The notes beneath the pieces were generated by a model, which did not search any database, was not told the DNA's origin, and saw only the letters and a list, made by a program, of their open reading frames with translations. DNA of 64,000 bases, from the NCBI RefSeq assembly GCF_048771995.1, contig NC_133032.1, positions 17,685,001-17,749,000 on the forward strand, written 5' to 3'. This stretch comes from Taeniopygia guttata. Taxonomy: Eukaryota > Chordata > Aves > Passeriformes > Estrildidae. The position numbers and the translations under genes are program-made. Positions 37,801-47,747 of the stretch are shown piece after piece (within the stretch, counting starts at the first letter, position 1; each line of letters starts with the position of its first letter).

Positions 37801-37969
37801 AAACTACTGCGGTTCCTTTGGTTTTCTACAAATGTTTGAAGCACGGATACAGGTTGGTCTCCTGATCTTTCTCTATCAGCAGCTTTTTGGACTGGTGTAC
37901 TTTTTTTACCATATTCTGGTCTTTGTGTGTGTCTGCCTGGCATTCTTTCTTTCTTTTCCTCCTTTTTTT

Positions 37970-38000
<31 letters not shown>

Positions 38001-40299
38001 CCTACGGGGTGGGGTGGAGACTGGGCCGGGAAATGATGTGTACCAAATTAATTTATAAATGTGTCTGTAAACAACTGAGTAATTTATAAAATATTGTGTG
38101 ATGTTCGCAGTCTGACAAACTGAATGCAAAAAACCCAAACAAACAAACAAAAACAAAAACAAAACAAAAAAAAAAAAAAGAAAGAAAAAAAAGAAAGAAA
38201 AAAAAAAGACCGGATAAAAAAATGTTGTAAAATATTATGACCTAACTGGACATCCTCATCCAATCAAGTTGTACAACTCGTAAATGGTAAGTGATAAAAA
38301 TATCTTTCTACTGCAAGCTGTCAGGAATATGTGTGTCATTTTATTTGATGTTCATAGGTTGATTTAAAAAATATCACTCCCTGCGTGCTTACAATGTGCA
38401 GACTTTGATTTTGAGTCTTTGCTCGCTAAAAAAAAAAAAAAAAAAAAAAAAAGGAAAAACCAACAGAAAACCTCCATAATAAATGCAACTCTGGGCATAA
38501 GTAAATGTTAAGGAGCTCGGTTTTCGGTCGACTCAACAGCTTTCAGAAGACCGTGGATGGAAAAAATATTCCCTCAAAACATTCCCAGCATCTGGCAAGG
38601 CTGGCTTGTTTTTGAGCAGAAACCCTCCCAGGCGTGCTTACAAAAGTACACCAGCCTCTTCAGACCCACTTTTGTCACCCTGCACCGTTTCTGTTTGCTC
38701 AGAGATGGTTTTATTTCGCGCAATTCCATTTTAGTAGCACACATCCAGCTAATGACGTTCACGACTCTTAACCCTTTCTGTACATAGCTGAAAAATACTA
38801 TTAGCAGCGCTCTGCGCTGGAAGCCGAGGAAGGATGCGTATGCTGAGAGAGACCGAATGCCCGTGTGAGCAGATACACTAAGCAGAACTGCAAATAGCTT
38901 GCAAATGAACATGACTTCAAATTGAAGTGCAAATACTTGGGCATACTTTCACCTTCAAACGGGTACTGGAAAAGTAGCGTGGCTACTGCTGGCGCTGGGA
39001 AACCAGCTTGCTCACAATCAACGCCCATTTCTCCCCTAAGCTCTTTCTAAATCAAGAAATTAAACTCAAGATAGTGCCAATATTGTGCGACTTGGTGACA
39101 GATATTGCTCATAATGCTGTTGGTGGCATTCTGTATGCTCTTTCATCGCTGATATTTAATTTAAGCCAGTGCTTCCTCATGTGCACATTTGCTCATGGGG
39201 AAGAAGCTATATATTCTTCAAACCAAGGCATCATCATTTTGAAGCGGCGAGAGCCGCAAGCACCTAGGTACTTTGTGCTTGTTACCGTTTCGAAAACAAA
39301 CAGCTCAAAAAAACTCCCCTTAACAACCCTAAACCAACAAAACAACCCCTTAAATATTGCATACATTCGCACGGCCTTTTCTTTTCCTTTAAAGGTACTC
39401 GCTACAACACCAAGGAAGTTTCGGCAGTGGAAGTAAATAGCTGGCTTCATACCACGAGTTTAACGTATGTAAAAAGGAGGCTCACTCTAATATGTCTGCT
39501 TTACCAAATAATATCTGTTTGAGGCGAGGGACAATTCCTCGCCATACCACAAACCCTGCTTCTAGAAAGAAATGTAATAAAAATTATAAAATCGCAGAAG
39601 AAAATGCTAAAGTCAAATGACAAAAAATAAATTAAAAAAAAATAAAAAAGAGTAAAGGAAAAGGAAAAAATAAAAATTAAAAAAAAAGGAAGAAAACAAC
39701 CTAGGAGAGCAATAAATCATTAAATAAACAGGAATTTCAGTCCCTTCCTCATAACGGCCCGAGAGTAGGAAGTGTTTTCCCAGCGCTGCTGGCCGTGCCC
39801 CCGGCGGGCTGTGCTGCGGGCTCGCCACTAACTTTCTGCGTTTCCTCCAGATCCCGACACAGCCAGCGGCCCTCGCCCGGGGAAGCAGGCGTGGGCAGAA
39901 GACCATGGGTAATCCACTTTTCAGTACTAACGGGGCATCGTTTCGCTCGGGCAAGAAAAACCAGGCCGGGAGGGAAGGCTGGGGAGGGAAGGCACGGAAA
40001 AGAAAGCGAAGTGGGCAAAATAAATCTCACTTAGGCATTGAACGTGGCTCCCCCTGAACTGGGGGCGGAGGAGACAGCTCTGCCGGCGAGCTGGGGTCAG
40101 CGACAGCCCCGCGGCTCCGCGGCCCGGAGCCCGTCCGCCTGCGCGGCCCTGCCCGCGGCCCGCCGGCAGCTGCGGGGCCCGGCGGCCTCCTCCGCGTCCT
40201 CTCCGCCCTCCCGGGCCGCACCGGGCACCTTCAAGGGGGCTGTGTTAAGGCTGTGTAGCCCCAAATTTCCGCAGATAGAGGAGCGTGTGTTCAGCCACA
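37801..40299. other. HOXD10-HOXD9 spacer
   Basis: T-rich (37965-38001) and A-rich (38160-38210, 38429-38452) simple tracts, then mixed AT-rich DNA. The stretch 39040-39430 has an open frame of 142 codons without family similarity. A GC island covers 40060-40230. This is where miR-196 sits in the HOXA, B and C clusters; I find no miR-196 sequence here, in line with its absence from HOXD. Confidence 0.4.
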
Positions 40300-40480
40300 C
40301 GTCAGTTGTGCTCGGAGACACAGGCTTTGCTGTTTCCATCCGTCCATTTTATTAGGGACACATTAATCTATAATCAAATACACCTCATAAAATTTTTATT
40401 GAAAGGCATAAAATCATTACAGAGGTCTTCCACCTGTTTTAAAACAACACAATGGGCATCTCTTTTTAAAAGTGTATCCT
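40300..40480. promoter_or_regulatory. HOX/CDX-site-rich element upstream of HOXD9
   Basis: AT-rich block with TTTTATTAG, TAATCTATAATC, CATAAAATTTTTATTG, GCATAAAATCATTAC and a second CATAAAA, the kind of clustered TTTAT/ATAAA sites bound by CDX and posterior HOX proteins. It lies about 0.8 kb before HOXD9. A highly conserved region has been described between mammalian HOXD10 and HOXD9; equivalence is an inference. Confidence 0.4.
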
Positions 40481-40830
40481 TTCCATGGAAACTTTCTGTC
40501 CGAGGGTGGGGGGAGCAGATAATAATACCCGCACATGCTCTGAAATATGGAAGTACCGCAATGTGCTTTTACTGTAACATTTTCCTGTTTTATGAGAAGT
40601 CGTTACAGTCCCAGCTTGCGATGGTTTGTTTTTACAGGCAAGAATCCCCCTTTCCCAGCGGGTTCCCTCAGCAGCTTGGAGTGTGATTAGCAAGCCAAGG
40701 CTGTTGGATTTATTTAAACACCCTGCCTCTCATTGATTAAGAAATGAATGGCAGAAATCGCTCAACGAAGGTGAAGAAATAGTCCGCACCCGCCGCGGCC
40801 GTGGGCAGCCGGAGGGGCCCCGCCCGCCGC

Positions 40831-41012
40831 GCCCCGGGCAGGGCAGGACGGGCAGGGCAGGACGGGCAGCCGGGCAGCTTAGGACGGGCAGGGCAGGCCG
40901 GGCAGGGCAGCCGGGCAGCCGGGCACACAGGGCAGGCGGGTAGCCGGGCACACAGGGCACACAGGGCAGGCGGGCACACAGGGCGGGCAGGGCAGGGCAG
41001 GCGGGCGGGTGG
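40831..41012. repeat. GGGCA/GGCAG minisatellite at HOXD9 promoter
   Basis: About 180 bases built from GGGCAG and GGGCACACAG words, G-rich on the plus strand, ending about 260 bases before the HOXD9 ATG. GGGCAGGACG occurs at 40841-40850 and 40855-40864 and equals the classical hypervariable minisatellite core GGGCAGGAXG. The pentamer is the reverse complement of that in the 7082-7310 array. Confidence 0.85.
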
Positions 41013-41109
41013 CCCCGGCGCGGTGCGGGGGCGCAGGCGGTGCTGCGCGCCGTGCGGAGCCCTTGTTGATGATGATTTTTTTTTTTTTTTTTTTAATCAC
41101 AGCAGCCCC

Positions 41110-41274
41110 AGTTTAGCGGATTGATTTACTCGCAGTATTGGTAAATATGATCACGTGGGCTCCACAACCAATGGTTGAGGGTTGCAGTCTGCAAAATACT
41201 ACGATTGTTCTCCGGGAGGGTATCATATACAGTTAACAGTGTAACCTTTTATATGACTAAGAGGGGAGCCTAAA
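41110..41274 (+). promoter_or_regulatory. HOXD9: HOXD9 proximal promoter and 5' UTR
   Basis: Contains TTGATTTACT at 41121-41130 (TGATTTAC is the group 9/10 HOX-PBX composite core), CACGTG at 41152-41157 and CCAAT at 41168-41172, about 100-150 bases before the start codon. CTTTTATATGA at about 41246-41256 is too close to the ATG to be a TATA box. Possible auto- or cross-regulation by HOX/PBX is inferred. Confidence 0.45.
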
Positions 41275-42759
41275 ATGTCGTCTAGTGGCACCATAAGTAA
41301 CTATTATGTCGATTCTCTCATAGGCCATGAAAGCGAAGAAGTTTATGGGAGTAGATTCGTCCAGGGAGGTCACAGTGCGACCTCCAGGCCATCAGGTGTT
41401 GCAGAGAGTTCAGATTTTTCCTCTTGTAGCTTTGCACCAAAATCCACCGTGTTTTCCACCTCCTGGTCCACTGTTCACCATCAGCCGTCTGCGGCAATGA
41501 CCGGGATCTACCACCCCTACATGCACCAGCCCCACTTAGGGGCAGCCGACGCTGGCCGCTACGTGCGCTCCTGGATCGAGCCCTTCCCGGGCTTCCCGGG
41601 CGGCGGCGGCGGCGGCGGCGGCAGCGGCAGCGGCAGCGGAGGCAGCAGCAGCGGCGGCTCCGCGTCCAGCTCCGGCTCCTCCAACGGGCGCCACTATGGG
41701 ATAAAGCCGGAGACGGGAGCAGCCACCTCCTCGTCTTCCTCCTCCTCTTCCTCCTCCTCCAAAAGGACTGAATGCTCCTCGTCTCGGGAGTCCCAGGGGA
41801 TCGGTGTGCCCGAGTACACGTGCGGCTCCTTCCTCCAGGAGTCCCGGGAGAAAGCGCCTGCCGGCAGCTCCAAGGACCCCGCCGCCTGCAGCCACAACCC
41901 CAGCCCGAGCAGCGATCTGAAAGAGGAGAAGCAGCAGCAACTTGACCCAAGTAAGTAAAAAAAAAACCAAACACCCCCCTCCCCCCCCAAAAAAAGGAAA
42001 AAATAAACACAAGAAAAAGAAAATACAAAAGACAATCAAAACAAAATGGGGAGTGGGGGAGATAGAGAGGAATAGCGGCAGAGAGAGAGAGGGAGAAAAA
42101 GAAAGAAAGAGAGGAGAGAAGGAAGGAAGGAAAGTAAGAAAGGAAGCAAGCAAGGAAGGAAGGAAGGAAGAAAGGAAGAAAGCGAGAGAGAGAGAAAGAA
42201 AGAAAGAAATTGCCCCTTTGATTTATTGCCGAAACCTGTAAGGCTCGAATGTGCAAAACTGATAGTTTTACTAACCTATAAAAACGTCTAGACGCCTACC
42301 CCAGCGCAAGCAGCAACAAGCACCCATAAAAGACTCCACATAACCACCTACCATCAAGACATCATTTGTACAGTAAACAGACTGGGGCATTAAGGCTTTT
42401 ATGATAATTCCTCCAAAGTTGTGAAAACAGTCCATCCTTCGTTAAATTAATTTAACGACCTTTCTCTCTCCCCCCCCCCCCCCCCCCCCCGTTCCCTATA
42501 TACCTCCCTTCTTCCAGATAACCCTGCAGCAAACTGGATCCACGCTCGTTCAACGAGGAAAAAGCGTTGTCCCTACACAAAGTATCAAACTCTGGAACTG
42601 GAAAAGGAATTTCTGTTTAACATGTACCTCACCCGAGACCGCCGTTACGAAGTAGCTAGGATTTTAAACCTCACAGAGAGACAGGTCAAAATCTGGTTTC
42701 AGAACAGAAGAATGAAAATGAAAAAGATGAACAAGGAGAAAGGCAATAAAGGAGACTAA
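41275..42759 (+). CDS. HOXD9: HOXD9, homeobox D9 (2 exons)
   Basis: Abdominal-B class group 9 homeodomain factor; nuclear, acting with PBX/MEIS in trunk, forelimb-position and motor-neuron patterning. Exons 41275-41950 and 42518-42759 join at CCAA|GTAAGT and TTCCAG|ATAAC, giving 305 aa. The start [20 protein letters not shown] is the group 9 activation-domain start; the short N-terminal extension annotated in human is absent because there is no upstream in-frame [11 protein letters not shown] and [15 protein letters not shown] are group-specific. A glycine run (109-116) and serine run (152-162) differ from human tracts. NWIHA with Trp232 is the PBX-contact motif. The homeodomain spans about 237-296 ([20 protein letters not shown] to [12 protein letters not shown]), tail NKEKGNKGD. 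Shorter than human (352 aa), mostly through shorter Gly/Ala/Pro tracts. Confidence 0.97.
41960..42490. repeat. Polypurine and poly-C tracts in HOXD9 intron
   Basis: Within the 567-bp intron, about 42060-42212 is almost purely A/G, with GGAA, GAAA and GAGA words. At 42470-42490 there are 21 consecutive C, 27 bases before exon 2, forming part of the pyrimidine tract of the 3' splice site. Both are low-complexity and length-unstable. Confidence 0.9.
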
Positions 42760-43660
42760 CGCTGGGGTGGAAACGTAGTCGGGGACTATTGATTTAGTTT
42801 TGAGTTTGGATTTTTATTGAGGGAGCGTGGGGTTTTGGTTGTTGGGTTTTGTTTTTTTTTTTTTTTTTTTTGGTTTTAGGTTGTGGCTGCTTTTTTGTTT
42901 GGTTGTGTGGGGCTTTTTTGGGGTTTGGTTGCGGTTTGGTTTGTCCTTTTTCTTCTTTTTTTTTTTTTTTCCTGTTAGTTTGGGTTTATACTTCCTCTGC
43001 ACCCTTAGCCCCGCATACGTTCCTCCTCCTCCTGCGCCACTCCACCCCAGGGATTTTAAATCAATCGCCTTTTTTTTTTTTTTTTTTGGTAGAAGTGAAA
43101 CGTGGTCTGTGTCAGGTATTTCCGGAAATTTTGTCTTGCTCGACAACGTGTTTTTCAGTCTCTTGATACTCCCCTCCTCCTTCCCAGACCATTTAGATGA
43201 CAATATTGTGAGTGCACGTTAGCTTTGGGAACCCTATCTGATGTTAAATGTTTGACATGTTTCTTAAAAGTGATGTAGACTAGATAGTTATTTTGCCAAA
43301 ATAAAGGTAAGGAAATTAATTATAATTACGGTAATAAAATACATATTAAATTACAGTCGCTTAAATCAATGGGGTTGCTGTGCTGTCCAAGACCTACTAA
43401 GAGGAAATCTTTCCCCAAACTTCTGCTTTCTAGGTCTGAATTCTTCGCAATAGATGCCACAGAGAGGCCACGAGCTCCTTCCCCCCCTTAGTGCACTGTT
43501 AGGAGGTTGTGTCACCTCGGAGCCGCTCTCCATAGGCCTAACGCTGCCGTGCCCGGCTCGCTGCCGTCCCTGCCCGCGGTGCCCGCTGTATTAATTACCC
43601 ACCCCGTGTCTGCACTCCGGACCTGTTGTAATTGTTGTCACTTATTGCACAATAAAGTCT
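42760..43660 (+). terminator. HOXD9: HOXD9 3' UTR with poly(A) signals
   Basis: T/G-rich sequence with T-runs at 42851-42870, 42958-42970 and 43071-43087. AATAAA occurs at 43300-43305, 43333-43338 and 43651-43656. The first, about 540 bases after the stop, is the simplest choice. Confidence 0.5.
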
Positions 43661-43741
43661 GCCGTGACCGAACGACAGCGCTGCGCTGAGAGCAGAAATC
43701 TGTGCGCCCCTCGCGATGCGCGCTGCGCCTCCGGCCCTGCC

Positions 43742-43785
43742 GCGCAACCCCCGCGCAGCCCCCGCGCAGCCCCCGCGCAACCCCC
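43742..43785. repeat. 11-bp minisatellite, four units
   Basis: Four units of GCGCARCCCCC (11 bases) at 43742-43752, 43753-43763, 43764-43774 and 43775-43785; units 1 and 4 have A, units 2 and 3 have G at position 6. It follows the last HOXD9 AATAAA by about 85 bases. Confidence 0.95.
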
Positions 43786-43834
43786 GCGGGCCGAGCGCGG
43801 CCGGGCCGGGGCTGCGGCAAAGGGCGGCCGAGCT

Positions 43835-43927
43835 GCCGGCCCGCGGCACCCCCGGTACCCTCCCCGCCGGCCCGCGGCACCCCCAGTACCCTCCCCGCCG
43901 GCCCGCCGCACCCCCGGTACCCTCCCC
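43835..43927. repeat. 31-bp minisatellite, three units
   Basis: Three 31-base units at 43835-43865, 43866-43896 and 43897-43927, each beginning GCCGGCCCGC and ending GTACCCTCCCC. Units differ at only one base from a shared consensus (CCAGTACC in unit 2, CGCCGCAC in unit 3). Long frames on both strands across it are artefacts. Confidence 0.95.
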
Positions 43928-45799
43928 GCCTCCCCGAGGCCAGCGCGGAGCGGCCGGGTCGGTGCGCCCGCCGCGGGCCGTGCCCGAGCCTGCGGTACCA
44001 GCGCTCTCCCAAACCCCAGCGATCCCTCGGGATCGGCTTGGAAATACCCCCACACCGGCCCTCAGGAGCCGAGGAAACATAATGATGCCTATTCGGTTAA
44101 TCATGGGGTTTAGTCCTGGTTTTTATTCCGACTCTTCTAACCTCTGCTTTCTTTAACTGGGAGGCTGGAAGCTGTGGAGGGGACACGGCTGCTGCCAAAC
44201 GTTCGGCTTTGTTGGCGAGAGCTCATTTAGCAACGCTCCTCATGCATTTATAAACACACATGACTTTATCAAGATAATTGAGATGAAGTTCATTGTAAAA
44301 AATGCTTTGTTTAAAGAGCAACCATTAAAATGAAGGACCCGTAAATATTTACGAGCAGTTCGGTTAATTCAAGATTAAGGGGAGAGCTGAGAGACCTGGT
44401 GTTTAATGTTTTTTACCTCTGTGAATAAAAAAAAAAAAAAAAAAAAAAAAAAAGGGAAAAAAAAAAAAGGAAAAAAAAAGGAAAAGAAAGCAAAGGCATG
44501 CACCGCCAGGAAAAGGTGTTGCATTGCTTCCCATCCATTGTCGAGAAGATACCTATAATTCTTTTAAAACAGGAAGAACCGTGGTATAATAAAACCATTG
44601 AGATGGCTAGACGTCTGGACCTAATGAGTTTACGATATGCTATGGCACTTTTCTTTGAAAGCACCTTATTTTGATGTTTGTGTTTGTTAGGGGGGAAAAA
44701 AGGCAAAAAAATGCAGACAAACTAGGTCTTAAAACCTTGGACTATAAATTTCAGTATGTCAGCGTTGGGCCAAGGCAACAGACTCAAAAAGGACCTGAAG
44801 GTCACGAAACAGAGGTTTTACGAAGTCCACTTATTTGTTGAAATGTATTTTATTGGATATTCTACTGCAATGAATCCTATGATGCCAGCCTCAATATTTT
44901 TGCAAATACCCATGGCGGGGGGGACGGGGGTGGGGGGGCTGGGGGTGTGTGAGCTGTAACAACACATAAACAAAACTGCATTGTGTTGATTCCAGCAGAG
45001 GCTCTGTTAAGAAATTTTCACCAAGCCCACACAATCTTTTTAATATTTTATATCAAGAAGATTGACACATTTAATTTTGCATATTTTTTCCTTTTGTTTA
45101 CCTGTTTTTAATATTGCGTGCATTTATTTCAAAATGGCAGAAAGAAAACCAAACACCTCGATCGATGAAATGCAGTTCATCTATGGAAATTACTTTTAGC
45201 GTCAAACAGAATAATTTAATTCCTACCCGTTGGTTGTGTTAATATATGTTTCCACATATGCACCGTCTCGTGCACACGCATTATATGGAATAATTCACAG
45301 GCATGTGTGATGAAGGAGGGGGCGAACAAAGATTCATCTTTATTTTTGTTTACATAAATCAATCCATAAATACGTAAAAGCACGGGCAAACAAAATAACA
45401 TCTTCAATACAAAAACGTATAACTCTGAAACTACCACACATGGAGATTTCATGGTGTAATATGTGGGGAAACATGATCGAAAACGCGATAGCAGTCGTCT
45501 TCAAAGCTCAGGCGTCTTTCCTGGCTGCCATGTGTAAAAGAGGCGCATTCTTTGTATGCAGTTAATTATAGCTCTGGCAAAAAAATAAAAGAGGGTCACC
45601 GAAATGTGCTAAGAAAATGGCACTCTAAACTTGGGGGTGGGGGGGCAGAGGGGAAAAAAAAAAGGAAAAAAGAAAGAAAAAAGGAAGAAACCCAACCCAA
45701 AAGCAGAAAGCAAAGGGCGAGTCGGTCCGCACCGGCCCCGCCGGAGTTCCGCAGCTGTCGGCCCAGGGCCGCGGGGCTGCCTGCCGCGGCCGCGCCAAG
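43928..45799. other. HOXD9-HOXD8 spacer, middle
   Basis: Non-repetitive AT-rich DNA at 44080-44420 and 44990-45560 contains HOX/CDX-type words (TTTATAAAC, GGTTAATCATGG, TTTAATATTTTATATC). A long A-rich tract lies at 44429-44485. No exon or RNA gene is recognised. The AT-rich parts are candidate control DNA for HOXD8/HOXD9. Confidence 0.35.
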
Positions 45800-45814
45800 C
45801 CGCCAGAGGGCGCC
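45800..45814 (+). promoter_or_regulatory. Strong CTCF-like motif, HOXD9-HOXD8
   Basis: CCGCCAGAGGGCGCC on the plus strand fits the CTCF core CCASYAGRKGGCRS with G instead of A at position 3, a common variant, and is the best match I found. It points right, toward HOXD8 and the 3' end, opposite to the motifs at 7059 and 15498. CTCF sites are known between Hoxd9 and Hoxd8 in mouse, so occupancy is plausible. Confidence 0.6.
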
Positions 45815-45870
45815 CGCGCTCCACCCTTGCGCGGCCGCCGCGCCCCGCTCTGCGCGCCCGCGGCCGGGAC

Positions 45871-46043
45871 ACCGCAGCCCCGCCGGGCACCGCAACCACA
45901 CTGGGCACGGCCCCGCAGCCCCGCCGGGCACGGCCCCGCAACCCCACCGGGCACGGCAACCACACCGGGCACGGCCCCGCAGCCCCACCGGGCACGGCCC
46001 CGCAACCCCACCGGGCACGGCACCGCAGCCCCACCGCGGACGG
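45871..46043. repeat. 23-bp GC-rich minisatellite, HOXD9-HOXD8
   Basis: About 170 bases of related units of the form CCGCAGCCCCACCGGGCACGG (about 23 bases) with shorter variants containing CAACCACACCGGGCACGG; GGGCACGG recurs at least six times. It begins about 57 bases after the strong CTCF-like motif. The 326-codon frame and several others across it are composition artefacts. Confidence 0.9.
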
Positions 46044-47472
46044 CGCTGGCCAGCGGAATTAACGCCCGCCGGAATGCACAGGAGGAGGGACGGGGGTGTC
46101 TGGCGCGGATGCGGGAAGCAGCCACTGCCCCTCTGTGCCCCTCCGCAGGGTGAGGCAGTGTCTCTATGCTGCCGCTCGCTCTCTGCCAGGCCCGGCCTCC
46201 TGCCTTCCTGCTGGTCTCTGGCGACGGGTTTTTGCTGCTGTCCGTCCGTGTGTGTGTGCCCGGGCCTTTCCCGCCTTTGCCGCCTCCCCCGCCTTTCCTC
46301 GGGCTGCACGGGGGTCCCTAAGCCTCCGCGAGTTCCCAAAGGCGTGCGGCCCGGGCCGCGGGGCCCCCGCCCAGGCGAGGGTGTCACTGCGGGCACAGGG
46401 CCCGTCGGGGTGCTCACATGCGGGGCAGCCGGGCTGGTCAGCGAGACAAAGCGAGTTAATCGGCATGGAGGCGTGGGGGTGGTGGAAGAACGGGGTGTGA
46501 TGGGGAAGGAGCCTGAGATGCCTTTTATGTAACCACAAGGATTTTTTTGTCAGTTCGCATCAGACGGTCACACGTGGCTCTGGCTGGGCCTGTGTTATAT
46601 TTCACCTACATTTTTCATCTCTCTCCAAAATAGGGCGGACTCCAGCTCCTGAGTGTGTCTCAAAAAATGTGTTTCCCACTGCAGGACGAAGCGGGAAAGA
46701 GAGGACTGGAGACGACGCTTCTTGGGGAAAGGGGGCCAGCGGGGGTGGCCGGCCCGAGCCGGGGCAGCGGCGAGGCTGCTGGGCATCGCTTTTCTTCCTT
46801 CCTTCCTCCCGGAGAACAGGGCTCACTAATTTCGGACCGAGTCTCCGAGTGGTGCTAACCGTTCACCCACACATTTTTATTTTTTTTCTCCTCCTCCCTC
46901 TCTTTGCCTCGGCAATGACGTCCACCAAGGGTGAAATGATGGAAAGTATATTCATAGGCATGATTTCCATTAAGTATCAATTAACCTGGAGCCTCAGCCA
47001 TGCGTGCAAGGCGTCAAGGGTAAATGTGCATCTCATTTCCCAGCGATCTGCTCGCCTGGAAGGAAATGACCCGCAGGGCCCGTTGGCAAGGGGGCCCTGC
47101 CGTTGCACGGTGCCGCCCCACGGGCACCCCACTGCTTTCGCCTACACCCCGGAGACCCTGCGATGGGCATCGGCTCCCTCTGAGGGGCTCTGCCCTTGCC
47201 GGCCGGTGGTGCAGGCCGCGCTCCGGGCAGTACAGCCTGGCTGAGGCGGGCGGCGTCGCCCCGGGCAGCGCGCCCGCGGTTATCGCGCGGGATCTGCGCG
47301 GCCGCCTCGCCCCTGCGCGGCGGGGCTTTCAGCGCTCCTAGCGAGCGCACACCGGAGGGGGGAGCGGGGGTGCCGCGGCCGGGGTGGATCCGGGCAGGGC
47401 TGGGCCGAGTTTTTTTCTTGCCCGAGGAGCGGCACATGTAAACTGAAGCCAAAAGTCCCCCCTGAGCTCATG

Positions 47473-47510
<38 letters not shown>

Positions 47511-47747
47511 CGCGGGCTGCTGTGTGCCTAATAGGAAATAGTAAAAGCAGTGAGGCAGGTCATTTTGGGAGCGATTATAATCCAGTCCTGGTCACCACAT
47601 ACACGGAGAGCAGGAGCGGGGAGCGCACGGGCCAGCGACGACGGCGGCGGCGGCGGCGGCATGAGCGCGGCGTAGAGGCACCGGCGGCGGCGGCGGCGGC
47701 GGCGTGAGCAGCGCCCCGTGCCCCCGCCCGCCGCTGCCCCCTCCCCG
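46044..47747 (+). promoter_or_regulatory. HOXD8: HOXD8 upstream region and 5' UTR
   Basis: Mixed DNA with a TG repeat at 47476-47506 and a CGG-rich tract at 47637-47703 in the probable 5' UTR. The part at 46900-47040 is lower in GC with words such as ATTAAGTATCAATTAACC and may be regulatory. GCGATTATAATCC near 47571-47583 is the only TATA-like word near the gene. GC islands cover 47060-47400 and 47590 into exon 1. Confidence 0.4.

Noticed and set aside
38283-38290. Strong-looking splice donor GGTAAGTG
   Set aside because: No exon, reading frame or promoter nearby; a single donor motif is expected by chance at this frequency.
45552-46532. 326-codon open frame
   Set aside because: Runs through the purine tract and the GGGCACGG minisatellite; repeated His-Arg-Ala/Pro-Gly peptides come from the repeat units.
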